This document shows, one piece after another, positions 9,538 to 17,572 of a DNA stretch of 64,000 nt (position 1 is its first letter; each line of letters starts with the position of its first letter). The DNA lies in the NCBI RefSeq assembly GCF_018598175.1, contig NZ_JAHESE010000010.1:1-64000 (forward strand), written 5' to 3'. The DNA comes from Dawidia cretensis (GTDB taxonomy: Bacteria > Bacteroidota > Bacteroidia > Cytophagales > Cyclobacteriaceae). Position numbers and translations under genes: made by a program. Under the pieces are notes generated by a model. That model searched no databases and had not been told where the DNA came from. It saw only the letters and a program-made list of their open reading frames with translations.

Positions 9538-9963
9538 ATGCGCTTCCCCTGTTGTTTACTGATTCTTGCCCTTTTGGCGAGCTGCTCTCCGATGGCCATC
9601 GTCGATCTTCGCGACGAGGCTCACTTTACCGAATGCCCTACGATCGTAAAAACCGGTAACCGGTATTTTATACGGTTCCGGTATGCTGACAAAGAGAACA
9701 TGCCACTGTATTTTATGACGGTTCGTTCCAGGATCATGGCCGACAAGCTGGTGTTTTTTATACCGGCCACGGCCAGCTCCGGCAACATGGCCGGCGAGCT
9801 CCAGCTCGAAGAGATCACGTCGCGCAAACAACTGGACATGATCCGCCAACAACATGCCTTCTGGAAAGAAGTCAATGGCCAGCTGGTGACGATGCCCGTA
9901 CGCGATGCCGACGAAACAGACGTTGCGCTGATCCAGAGCGGCGACGGGTATGTCTACTACTAA
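9538..9963 (+). CDS. Small lipoprotein, paralogue of the gene at 7010-7432
   Basis: Function unknown. The ATG at 9538 is preferred to an upstream TTG because it gives a clean lipoprotein signal (lipobox LASC) and because the bases around it match the paralogue's start. The mature protein runs DLRDEAHFTECPTIVKTG, RYFIRFRYADKE, FFIPATASSGNMAG and AFWKEVN, with gap-poor similarity to the other copy over nearly the whole length. The two copies flank the divergent sensor gene. They are probably an old duplication, since many third positions and residues differ. Confidence 0.82.
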   Translation: MRFPCCLLILALLASCSPMAIVDLRDEAHFTECPTIVKTGNRYFIRFRYADKENMPLYFMTVRSRIMADKLVFFIPATASSGNMAGELQLEEITSRKQLDMIRQQHAFWKEVNGQLVTMPVRDADETDVALIQSGDGYVYY

Positions 9964-10032
9964 AAAGTTGTAAATTCCGGCAATCCTGGTCATCTTGACG
10001 GAGCATCCACGCGATGTCAAAAAGACCACCTC

Positions 10033-10698
10033 ATGAGAATTTTTCTTTCGCTGCTGCTGGCAGTGCTGTTCATGCACGGCCATGCCCAAGAGGAAACCGA
10101 AATCCGGGTTCACAAGTATTATATCCCCGCCTCGAAGGAGGTATTTTATGTTCTGAAGTATAAGCCTTCGATCAAGCATGGCTCCTATCAAAAGCAAGTG
10201 CAGGGGCCGGCCGCGTATAAAGAGAAAGGACAGTATGACCACAATGTGCGGACGGGAATTTGGGAGTATTCGGATGTAAAGGGGAAGGTGATCCAGCGAA
10301 TTGATTTTAGCAAGGACTCGGTGTTGTTGAGTGATGGTTTTCCGGATCCGACGGATGTAAAGATCCTGGACGGTGCGGAGGCCAGGACAAATGATACGGG
10401 CAGGACCCCTTTATTGTTGGGGGGACGGAGTAAGCTGGCGTACTATATGCTCGGATTTAGATATCCTACTGCTGCGCGGCAGGCGGGGATTAAGGGGACC
10501 GTTGTGGTTAGTGCCACGATCACGCGCGAAGGGAAGATGGTGAATGAGAAAGTTGTGTCCGGTCTCGGACATGGGTTGGATGAAGAGGCGCTGCGCGTGG
10601 CGCGGTTGATACCGGATGATTGGTTGTCGTTGAAGGTTAACGGCGTGGCCGTTGATGCCAGGATACTCATTCCGATGACGTTGAAGCCGGGATTTTAG
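10033..10698 (+). CDS. Exported protein with TonB C-terminal domain
   Basis: The signal peptide is MRIFLSLLLAVLFMHGHAQ (cut near residue 19). Residues 45-100 look like the MORN/YwqK-type turn repeats common in Bacteroidota (KEKGQYDHNVRTGIWEYSD). The C-terminal 85 or so residues form a TonB C-terminal-like domain: RYPTAARQAGIKGTVVV, ATITREGKMVNEKVVSG, LDEEALRVARLIPDDW. Unlike true energy-transducing TonB, it has no N-terminal membrane anchor retained after cleavage and no Pro-rich spacer. It is therefore probably a soluble periplasmic protein rather than an ExbBD partner. An intrinsic terminator lies 150 bases downstream. Confidence 0.82.
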   Translation: MRIFLSLLLAVLFMHGHAQEETEIRVHKYYIPASKEVFYVLKYKPSIKHGSYQKQVQGPAAYKEKGQYDHNVRTGIWEYSDVKGKVIQRIDFSKDSVLLSDGFPDPTDVKILDGAEARTNDTGRTPLLLGGRSKLAYYMLGFRYPTAARQAGIKGTVVVSATITREGKMVNEKVVSGLGHGLDEEALRVARLIPDDWLSLKVNGVAVDARILIPMTLKPGF

Positions 10699-10847
10699 AA
10701 ACAGCTTGAATGTGGAGGCGAGGCGAATACCAGGCGGAAGCATAAAAAAGTCCACATCCACATTTACTGAAAAATATTACAAGCCTCGCAGGGTGTGAAC
10801 GCACTTGTATACAAATCAAAAACTTTGTATATTAGTAATAACTATAG

Positions 10848-10900
10848 AGCCCATCTATTCAGCCAGAGAATATTCTGGAGGATAGATGGGCTTTTTTTTT
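10848..10900 (+). terminator. Strong intrinsic terminator at the left edge of the AT-rich cassette
   Basis: A perfect 11-bp outer stem (10848-10858 with 10882-10892) with an inner ccaga/tctgg stem is followed by a run of ten T. It lies 150 bases after the TonB-domain gene and about 90 bases before the cassette's first ATG. A promoter-like sequence (aactttgtatattag, 10821-10835) sits just upstream of the hairpin, so it could also end a very short transcript. Confidence 0.85.
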
Positions 10901-10983
10901 GTGAATAAAGATAGCCTTGAGCTAACCCGCGCTATATACAAGGTGCAGTAGGGAATTACCGGTTCATATCAACACGTACTACC

Positions 10984-13785
10984 ATGATTTTAAAAGTACC
11001 AAACTTTAAGGAGTTACTTATTGAGTTAAATATCGACCCCAAAATCATTGAGAATATTACACGATTTTCACTTGACGATTATAAACTAACCTTCGCAGAG
11101 GCCGTGCTCCTATATGAAGGAACAAGTCTGGGAATTGCCGATTGCCGAATCTCCGCTGGAGAGATCGAAAAAAAGAATCTAAGCATATACAATCTATGCA
11201 TCAGCGGCGAGTTTCTAGAACTACTCTTAATGCCAAAGATATCCAAAATCCTATTTTCCACAGATAAATTAATTATTCAGGGCGCAAATATATATCGGCG
11301 TACAGACATCATCCGATTAACCAACAATGCAATCCTAAAAGAAAATTATGCTTTAAACATTCATGACACTGCCATAGATCTTGACATCATTTTCAGGGAC
11401 TGCATTTTTGGAGGAGGACTCAATTTACAGAACTCGCAAACAAAAAGTTTAACATTCGAACGTGTCAAAATCTACAAGTCACAAAACCTATTGAATTCAA
11501 AATGGGAAAGTTTTTCCGGAATGAATTTGAAGATAAATGGCAGTTTGGTTTTTACAAACCGCCATACAGAAAGCCATAGTAAACAGGAAATTACTCTAAG
11601 CACAAAGATAAGCCACGGCGGTTTACCCAAAGAAGAAATTACCAATTCCGAGGTGGATACAGAGTCTAGTTCCCTGGACCGAATGGATCTCAGCTATTAC
11701 TCGGCCAATATCAATCTACAAAACGCTCGTATTACCGATCAACTGGAATTTCAAGACATCAAATTAAGCGAGGGAATTGATTGTACAAATATCAGGGCTA
11801 CGGGAATCGTTTCAGAAAACTGCTATATGCAACACGACTGGATCTTAAGCGGTGCGATCATACAAAATCTGTTTGAAATCACAAACCTGAGGACACATGC
11901 CAGTATAAATTGCTATAACCTTAAAGCATATCAGCTTTTCATCCGTACATCTGTCATTCAAAAAAGCCTACACTTGACATTTGCCAAAATCGAACACTTG
12001 TTTGCCTGTACCGATACACTGCTAATTGGCGGCTCTGATAGATCAAGTATGGATTTTAGCAATTCGTATTCACTCAACGCAAGAGGAATGGTTGCGGGAA
12101 ACATCTTCTTACGCGAAGGATTTGTAGCAGCAAACGGAGTCGATTTACTACGGTGTGACATCAAAGATGGAATTGATTTTTCAGAGTCCTTGATTGTCGC
12201 AAATCTGCAAGACGGAATTGCCGTCAACTTATCGGGCTCCAGAATAGCAAGCGATGTTCAATTTTCTTCGGAGGCGATCTTTATGGGCTCTATTTCACTG
12301 GATGAATCCAATATTGGCGGAAATATCACATTTTACAGAAGCAAGTTTATCAATACAATTGGAGGCCCCTATACCATAAGCGCCAAAAACGCACGAGTAG
12401 CTAAATCTATTCGATTTTCACCATCTAACATTATAAAACAATCACGATACGAAAAACATCTCTTAGACAGAAAATCTGAGGAAGATATCTCCGCGTTAAT
12501 CCCGCACGCTGCGACTGTACAACGAAAAATAGTCGCCGCGAGAGCTAAACTTTATCGAAACAACGATCGGATAGTCTTTAATTATCTTAAAGACATTACG
12601 CATACCGCAAAGGAAAACTTCAGTCATGAGCTATATAAAGAACAAGATCACTATTTCGAGGTGTTAAAAAAAGATGAAACCTTTATCGAAAATGCGCTGT
12701 CATGTTACGACAAAGCGCTTCAATACTTGCATTTCACCGCCGAAAAGGAATCAAAGTGCCTGTTGCCGGAAAATAAATTATTCGAACTTATCCTCGAAAA
12801 CACCGTGGTAATAGGCGAAACTTTTTTCTCTGGAATCCATGTTTGCGGCCAGGCCGATTTTTCAGGCGCACTGTTCTATGCTATGGATAAATCAATAGGG
12901 AATGATAAGACCTTGACCTCTACTTCGATTTTCAGAAGTAAAAAGATCAATAAAAAAGAAGAAGACTTCCCCAACGCGTTGACGATGAAATTCTCCAGAA
13001 TAGACGGAGAATTATTTTTAAACGAAGGATCTAAAAAGAACAATTTACCTTTCCGTGTATGCGGCGAAGTAAACTTACATTCCTCAAAAATCGGACAATT
13101 GTTTATTTCACCGGGCAGAGGCATTGAAGATAATGCAAAATGGAAAATCATTGGTGTTAAATACAATTATATTTATAGCAGTGAATCATATGCAGAAACA
13201 AGTCTTCTAGAACTGTGTAAGTGGTTTCATAATTATAATGAGGAAAACAACAGGCAACCTTACGAAGAACTTGCAGCCGCCTACTTAAGGGCAGGAGACG
13301 ACACGAAAGCCAGGAAAGTTCTATTGAGGACTGTTCCCCGAAATACTCTTGAAAAAATCAGCACCGAAGTATTAAAGACAATTTCAAGATTAGGCATACC
13401 GCATTATCGTTCATTAATCGCGTTATTAATCCTTTATATTTCCGGCTGTCTCGTCTTCTATCGTGCAGCGCATACAGGTGCCATTATACCCCTGAACCGT
13501 TTCCCTGCTGCAGTAGAAATCACACAAAAAAACTCCAACGCCGCCATTTATTTTTCTCCTTCAAGCTACTCCTATCAAAGTCTGTTTCCCTTCCTAAGCT
13601 CAGAACAAAAACAAGCCTTTGCGATCGCAAATCATAGCAACCAGAATTTCTTCCCTTCCTGGATGCGAGTATTTTTGGATTCCGGGAGCGTCGTTTCAGT
13701 CTATGCAAGCATCCATATGTTCGCCGGAGTGCTATTCTTATCTATGTTTATTATTGGTATTACTCGAATAATTAAACGTCATTAA
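10984..13785 (+). CDS. Large beta-helix membrane protein (pentapeptide-like repeats, two C-terminal membrane segments)
   Basis: The protein has 933 residues and no signal peptide. Residues 90-480 and 580-730 contain irregular repeats of about 20-25 residues with alternating hydrophobics (SINCYNLKAYQLFI, GSISLDESNIGGNITFYRS, GETFFSGIHVCGQADFSGA), typical of right-handed beta-helix or pentapeptide-like folds. After this comes NRQPYEELAAAYLRAGDD, closely matching a motif (PYEQLA..YRRAGH...A) in large proteins often labelled membrane-associated oxidoreductase. That label has no catalytic support that I know of. The C-terminus has two membrane helices (about 812-828 and 908-928) and ends in basic residues. 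The cytoplasmic beta-helix is thus probably tethered to the inner membrane. It is the first gene of the SecB-like cassette, 3 bases from the next gene. Confidence 0.8.
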   Translation: MILKVPNFKELLIELNIDPKIIENITRFSLDDYKLTFAEAVLLYEGTSLGIADCRISAGEIEKKNLSIYNLCISGEFLELLLMPKISKILFSTDKLIIQGANIYRRTDIIRLTNNAILKENYALNIHDTAIDLDIIFRDCIFGGGLNLQNSQTKSLTFERVKIYKSQNLLNSKWESFSGMNLKINGSLVFTNRHTESHSKQEITLSTKISHGGLPKEEITNSEVDTESSSLDRMDLSYYSANINLQNARITDQLEFQDIKLSEGIDCTNIRATGIVSENCYMQHDWILSGAIIQNLFEITNLRTHASINCYNLKAYQLFIRTSVIQKSLHLTFAKIEHLFACTDTLLIGGSDRSSMDFSNSYSLNARGMVAGNIFLREGFVAANGVDLLRCDIKDGIDFSESLIVANLQDGIAVNLSGSRIASDVQFSSEAIFMGSISLDESNIGGNITFYRSKFINTIGGPYTISAKNARVAKSIRFSPSNIIKQSRYEKHLLDRKSEEDISALIPHAATVQRKIVAARAKLYRNNDRIVFNYLKDITHTAKENFSHELYKEQDHYFEVLKKDETFIENALSCYDKALQYLHFTAEKESKCLLPENKLFELILENTVVIGETFFSGIHVCGQADFSGALFYAMDKSIGNDKTLTSTSIFRSKKINKKEEDFPNALTMKFSRIDGELFLNEGSKKNNLPFRVCGEVNLHSSKIGQLFISPGRGIEDNAKWKIIGVKYNYIYSSESYAETSLLELCKWFHNYNEENNRQPYEELAAAYLRAGDDTKARKVLLRTVPRNTLEKISTEVLKTISRLGIPHYRSLIALLILYISGCLVFYRAAHTGAIIPLNRFPAAVEITQKNSNAAIYFSPSSYSYQSLFPFLSSEQKQAFAIANHSNQNFFPSWMRVFLDSGSVVSVYASIHMFAGVLFLSMFIIGITRIIKRH

Positions 13786-13788
13786 AAT

Positions 13789-14655
13789 ATGAATTACAGA
13801 AATCAAATTTACCAATGGGAAGTTATCGACCACAACAAAGAGTTTACAGCAGAAGATTTTTTTAATTTAAATGGATCTTTCAACACCATTAAATTCAATC
13901 CCAAGCATAACATGACGATCAAAAAATCCATTGGCATGGACATCTATCGCAAAAGCCAAAAGGAGTACATCTGCTATGATTTGAACAATACATCTATTAT
14001 ACGTCCATTTTCCACGAAGATACTATACAACAAGGAAACCGGCACTGTAAAAAATCTATTGGGGTCCAATCGTCCAATATATGACGCTAATGAAGAGGCC
14101 AAGCTATTTAACGATATCACCGTTGACTTAGATGATAAAGTGCTGCGATCCAATAATCTCGAAAACATCAGAAAATATATTCGCTTTTTCTTCGACCATG
14201 TAAGTGGCAAAAAAGGATTCTTCTACGTCTGTGAAAGTTATGAAGAAATCCAGGAAGCGATAAATATTTATTATAAAGACGATGAAAACAAAAAAGATCT
14301 GGATGACCAAAAAGTGCATCTGAACGAAATAAAAAAGAGAAACGACATGACGAGGCTTAGAGTTCTTCTTGAAAAGCACTTTGCTACCCCTTCTAGAAAT
14401 AATAAATTCAAAATAAGTCTACTGGATGATTTTGAGCGCAAAAAATACAGCAGTTCAGTTCGCGCGTTTATGGTATTCAAAAATGCATTATTTAAAGTGA
14501 ATGTCAATATTGAAAAGGATAGCCCATCAAAATACATATCACTCGACAACGAAACACTTGGAATCAGCGACAATGATATTTTCGGGCAAGGTGCCAACGA
14601 TGCATTTAAAGAATTCGATTACGACGAAAAATTACCGCCATTTGATTTAATCTAA
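13789..14655 (+). CDS. Unknown protein, middle gene of the SecB-like cassette
   Basis: I do not recognise a family. The product is 288 residues, very rich in Lys, Asp, Asn and Phe, without signal peptide or membrane segment. The N-terminal half looks mixed alpha/beta (QIYQWEVIDHNKEFTAEDFF, KIYYNKE-like strands). A charged helical stretch covers about 150-200 (EEIQEAINIYYKDDENKKD, HLNEIKKRND). The acidic C-terminus ends EFDYDEKLPPFDLI. No nuclease or catalytic motif stands out. It lies 3 bases after the beta-helix gene and 7 bases before the SecB-like gene, so it is almost certainly co-expressed. It may be a toxin, an effector or a client needing the SecB-like chaperone; this is inference only. 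Confidence 0.75.
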   Translation: MNYRNQIYQWEVIDHNKEFTAEDFFNLNGSFNTIKFNPKHNMTIKKSIGMDIYRKSQKEYICYDLNNTSIIRPFSTKILYNKETGTVKNLLGSNRPIYDANEEAKLFNDITVDLDDKVLRSNNLENIRKYIRFFFDHVSGKKGFFYVCESYEEIQEAINIYYKDDENKKDLDDQKVHLNEIKKRNDMTRLRVLLEKHFATPSRNNKFKISLLDDFERKKYSSSVRAFMVFKNALFKVNVNIEKDSPSKYISLDNETLGISDNDIFGQGANDAFKEFDYDEKLPPFDLI

Positions 14656-14662
14656 CAACTCT

Positions 14663-15175
14663 ATGAAAAATGAATACTTTAATTTTACCATCTCGGCACA
14701 CTTTGTTAATGAAATCAACTTTGCAAATCCCGAAGGAATCAGAAGCTTGAATGGAGAAGAAGCGCCAACGGTTGAAGTGAACGTACATGTAGACTCATCT
14801 CCATTATCAGAGTACTTTTATGAATCGAAGCTTATCATCAAGTTCAATGCCACAAGGAAGTTAATCAAAGACGGTACAAGTGAAGCCGAACAAGTGATTG
14901 CTTTTATCGGATATATTTCTTATTCAACAATTGTAAATATAATTTACCCAAAAGACTTACTGTTAGCCAATCTGGAAGAAAAAGAGGAAATGGAACGTCG
15001 AGAAAGGCTGAGGTTTACATTGATGGTAGAAGCACCTAATTTGGCCTTCCCATTTATTCGCCATCAAGTCGCTAATATCACCAAAGATGGCGGCTTCCCC
15101 CCTTTACTTATCAATCCGATCGATTTTACTGAAATGTATTATAAAAATACTATCGACGCAGAGAACCAAGAATAA
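14663..15175 (+). CDS. SecB-like chaperone
   Basis: The product is 170 residues. It follows the SecB plan: an N-terminal strand (FNFTISAHFVNEINFANPEG), an acidic beta region (EVNVHVDSSPLSEYFYESKL), a central strand-loop, and the C-terminal signature around residues 128-160 (APNLAFPFIRHQVANIT, GGFPPLLINPIDF) corresponding to the LFPYAR...FP.L.L.PVNFD block of proteobacterial SecB. SecB holds unfolded preproteins for SecA; stand-alone SecB-like proteins also act as chaperones of toxin-antitoxin systems. Here it is the last gene of an AT-rich acquired operon, not a housekeeping context, which favours a dedicated client chaperone. SecB-fold membership is well supported; the partner is unknown. 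Confidence 0.82.
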   Translation: MKNEYFNFTISAHFVNEINFANPEGIRSLNGEEAPTVEVNVHVDSSPLSEYFYESKLIIKFNATRKLIKDGTSEAEQVIAFIGYISYSTIVNIIYPKDLLLANLEEKEEMERRERLRFTLMVEAPNLAFPFIRHQVANITKDGGFPPLLINPIDFTEMYYKNTIDAENQE

Positions 15176-15225
15176 ATTAATACAAATTACCACGCCATTG
15201 ATAATGGGAATTTCAAACAAATTAT

Positions 15226-15906
15226 CTATGAATCGATGAAGAGTACAATTGCGTTGTTCGACAGCGCTTCGAAGGTCACTTCAGAGGTATTCCAGAGGGC
15301 GATCGCGTCGCGGGGTTCGAGGAGGCGGTTTTCGATTTCGAACGCGCCGTGGATCACGAAGGCGAAGGTGCCTTTGTTGGAGTCGCGCGGAATGTATATG
15401 CCTTCGGCACGGCCCTGGTATTGGCCGATGTGAAGGTCGGGAGTGAGGTCGCCAAGGGGAATTAGTGTGTTTTGTTGGTTCAGGTCTATGGTATACTCTT
15501 GTACTTCCAGGGTGCGTGTCATGGGCTCGGGGATGAGCCAGAGATGCAGGAAATTTATACGTTCGTCTTCGTAGGAATTTGTGATGCTTAGCTGCGAGCC
15601 CGTGGAGAGCCCGAGGCGGTGCGTTTGGCCGGGCTCTACCGAGCCCTGTACGCCGGTGGCGGTTTCGTATTGGAAGGCTCCGACGAGCGGTATCAGCCAG
15701 ACGATACTGTCGGCGCGGGCGGTGAGCATGCGTGTGCCGCCGGCGCCGAGGGTATCGTCATTGAGGGACTGGAGGTTGCCGAAGGTGCCTCTCCCCTCGC
15801 GTATATAATTTTCAAAACTTAGTGTGTGGTCACTGCGGTATATATCCGTTTGCGAGCAGCCGCGGCGTCCTGCCAGGTAGATCGTTGCTTCGGCTGCCGA
15901 CATCAT
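15226..15906 (-). CDS. Pirin-like (bicupin) protein
   Basis: The product is 226 residues and cytoplasmic. Two cupin-like halves are visible: residues 8-110 (EATIYLAGRRG, SFENYIREGRGTFGNLQSLNDDTLGAGG, WLIPLVGAFQYE) and 115-226 (INFLHLWLIPEP, IYIPRDSNKGTFAFVIHGAFEIENRLLEPRDAIALW). The order matches Bacteroidota pirin/YhaK-type proteins; some pirins have quercetinase activity, others act in redox sensing. The usual N-terminal HxH metal motif of active pirins is not evident, so catalysis is doubtful. The start lies 9 bases after the stop of the intradiol-dioxygenase-like gene on the same strand, suggesting an operon. Confidence 0.7.
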   Translation of the reverse strand: MMSAAEATIYLAGRRGCSQTDIYRSDHTLSFENYIREGRGTFGNLQSLNDDTLGAGGTRMLTARADSIVWLIPLVGAFQYETATGVQGSVEPGQTHRLGLSTGSQLSITNSYEDERINFLHLWLIPEPMTRTLEVQEYTIDLNQQNTLIPLGDLTPDLHIGQYQGRAEGIYIPRDSNKGTFAFVIHGAFEIENRLLEPRDAIALWNTSEVTFEALSNNAIVLFIDS

Positions 15907-15915
15907 GCGGGCGGC

Positions 15916-16620
15916 TTAAGCGTTGACGACAATGGTGTGCGTGAGCTCAAAGCCGTCGGCGACACTGCCTGTGATCGTGCCGATCTCGTTGTCGAGGGAG
16001 TCGGCAAAGATGTTATCGCTGGCATTGGTGGTATAGCCACTCATGCCTTTGGTATAGCCGTTGACCGTCGAGGCGTTCACCAGGCTTACGGCGCTGTTGG
16101 AGCCTTCGGGGAACGCGATCTGCGTCACGAGGAGCGAGTCACCATCGGCGTTGTAAATATGCACGTGGATGTGCGTGGCGCGGCCCTGGTACCAGCCGGG
16201 AAAGATCGATGTGAAGCCTACTTTTCCGTCGGCATTTGTTACCTGACGGCCGCGCAGGAAGTGCATGCTCGTGAAATCCTGCTGCTGCATTTGTGTGCCG
16301 CCGTATTCAGAATAATAGCCGTCTTTGTCACAGTGCCATACGTCCACGATGGCGCCTTCGAGCGCAGTGCAGTTTTCGGCTTTGTTTTGTACGGTGATCG
16401 TGAAATTAAATAGTACGCCGGTGCGGTCGGAGCGAATGTCGGTCAGGACGAGGGAAGCCGGGCTCTTGGTGGGAAATGGGCCGGCGGTTTCGCTGTCGGT
16501 GAGGGCGCAGTCGCCCGTTTCGGTGGTAGCGTTGGCGTCGTCATCACTGCTGCATGCGTGCAATAAAGGCATCAGCATGCTTGTCATCCCCAGGGTCTTC
16601 AAAAATTGCTTCCGCTGCAT
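15916..16620 (-). CDS. Intradiol ring-cleavage dioxygenase-like lipoprotein
   Basis: The product is 234 residues and resembles the catalytic (beta) subunit of protocatechuate 3,4-dioxygenase. It contains DVWHCDKDGYYSEY (first Fe(III) Tyr), FPGWYQGRATHIHVHI (second Tyr and the two His ligands), and the typical ALTDSETAGPFP start of the domain. The N-terminus is unusual for the family: a Tat-like or lipoprotein signal (RKQFLKTLGMTSMLMPLLHAC, Cys near residue 23) followed by acidic SSDDD. The enzyme is therefore exported and lipid-anchored. Such secreted intradiol dioxygenases occur in soil Bacteroidota; catechol-type aromatics outside the cytoplasm are the likely substrates. It probably forms a two-gene operon with the pirin-like gene. 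Confidence 0.85.
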   Translation of the reverse strand: MQRKQFLKTLGMTSMLMPLLHACSSDDDANATTETGDCALTDSETAGPFPTKSPASLVLTDIRSDRTGVLFNFTITVQNKAENCTALEGAIVDVWHCDKDGYYSEYGGTQMQQQDFTSMHFLRGRQVTNADGKVGFTSIFPGWYQGRATHIHVHIYNADGDSLLVTQIAFPEGSNSAVSLVNASTVNGYTKGMSGYTTNASDNIFADSLDNEIGTITGSVADGFELTHTIVVNA

Positions 16621-16867
16621 GTTCGTTGTTGGTTAGGTAAGTCTTTGTTGGTATGCATGTCTGCATTACGTCTTTTGTAACCACTTTCGTATGTGCAGGA
16701 TCGCGAGCTTGCGACAAGCCACGCCTTTGTGTAGACAAGTTACGTACTTCTTCAGAAAAAACAGACAACGAATAGCGGAAAGTATGGGCGCGGCCGTTAT
16801 GATAAATGCACGTGATACACTAAATTCCACTTTTCTCTTTATTACGTTAACCATACCACCAAAACCC

Positions 16868-17539
16868 ATGAACACGACATCCCCCTCCCAGAGCCGCAGA
16901 AGCTTTCTGCGCACGACAACACAACTGACGGCCGGCCTCGCCGGACTAACTGCCGGACTTAGCGCCTTTGCGGCAGATGCCGCCGTGCCATCGGTAAAAG
17001 ACGGTGTATATGTCATCGGGCCTATACCCGGTTATTCACCGCAGATCGGCACACTGGTGTCGATGTTGAATTACAACCGGTTTACGATTTTGAGTATGAC
17101 GAAGGCGTTTACGAAACAGGAACTGGATTACCTGGTTGATCCGAAGGCCAATACTATTGGCGCGTTGTTACTGCACCTGGGGGCGACAGAGACTTTCTAT
17201 CAGGCCAATACGTTTGAAGGGCGTCAGGATCTCAATGATGCGGAGAAGAAGGAATGGGGTGCGGCGATGGAGCTTGGTGATGAGGGACGGAAACAGATTA
17301 AGGGCAATGAGATAAAATATTATGTAGATAAGATCACGGCGGTGCGGGAGAAGACGTTGGCGATGTTAAAGACGAAAGATGATGCATGGTTGCTGGCGGT
17401 TGATCCCGAGTGGTCGAAGGAGGAGCCGTTGAATACCTATTGGAAATGGTTTCATGTGTGCGAGCACGAGTCGAATCATAGAGGGCAGATTGCTTTTCTG
17501 AAGAGTCGGTTGCCGGGGGCGAAGGCTTCGAAGGAGTAG
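16868..17539 (+). CDS. DinB-fold protein with Tat signal
   Basis: The product is 223 residues from the ATG at 16868; the longer frame has no signal and no homology-like sequence. A twin-arginine signal (SRRSFLR then a hydrophobic stretch to AFAADA) precedes a DinB/mycothiol-transferase-like four-helix bundle. Candidate metal His residues occur in the helix holding LLLHLGATE (about residue 112) and in WFHVCEHESNHRGQI (about 195-208). DinB-fold proteins are metal-dependent thiol transferases or of unknown function; an exported one could be a metal-dependent hydrolase or transferase. It is divergent from the dioxygenase, with a 247-base shared promoter region. Confidence 0.85.
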   Translation: MNTTSPSQSRRSFLRTTTQLTAGLAGLTAGLSAFAADAAVPSVKDGVYVIGPIPGYSPQIGTLVSMLNYNRFTILSMTKAFTKQELDYLVDPKANTIGALLLHLGATETFYQANTFEGRQDLNDAEKKEWGAAMELGDEGRKQIKGNEIKYYVDKITAVREKTLAMLKTKDDAWLLAVDPEWSKEEPLNTYWKWFHVCEHESNHRGQIAFLKSRLPGAKASKE

Positions 17540-17572
17540 CATCGCTACGTTTAGATTTGCGCCGGTTATGCT

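Larger units (their letters stand above)
10800..15225 (+). other. AT-rich three-gene cassette, probably horizontally acquired
   Basis: Base composition drops abruptly here. Sample 60-base rows inside count about 32-40 percent G+C (for example rows 11041 and 12961), whereas rows in neighbouring genes are mostly 50-65 percent. Codon choice changes with it (AAA, ATT, TTA, GAA favoured). Three genes are packed with gaps of 3 and 7 bases. No integrase, transposase, tRNA or long flanking direct repeat is visible; only an 8-base atacaaat occurs at both ends (about 10810 and 15182), which is weak. Confidence 0.75.

Noticed and set aside
10800-15225. Flanking direct repeats (atacaaat) as attachment sites of the AT-rich cassette
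   Set aside because: Eight bases in AT-rich DNA are expected by chance and no integrase or tRNA is present.
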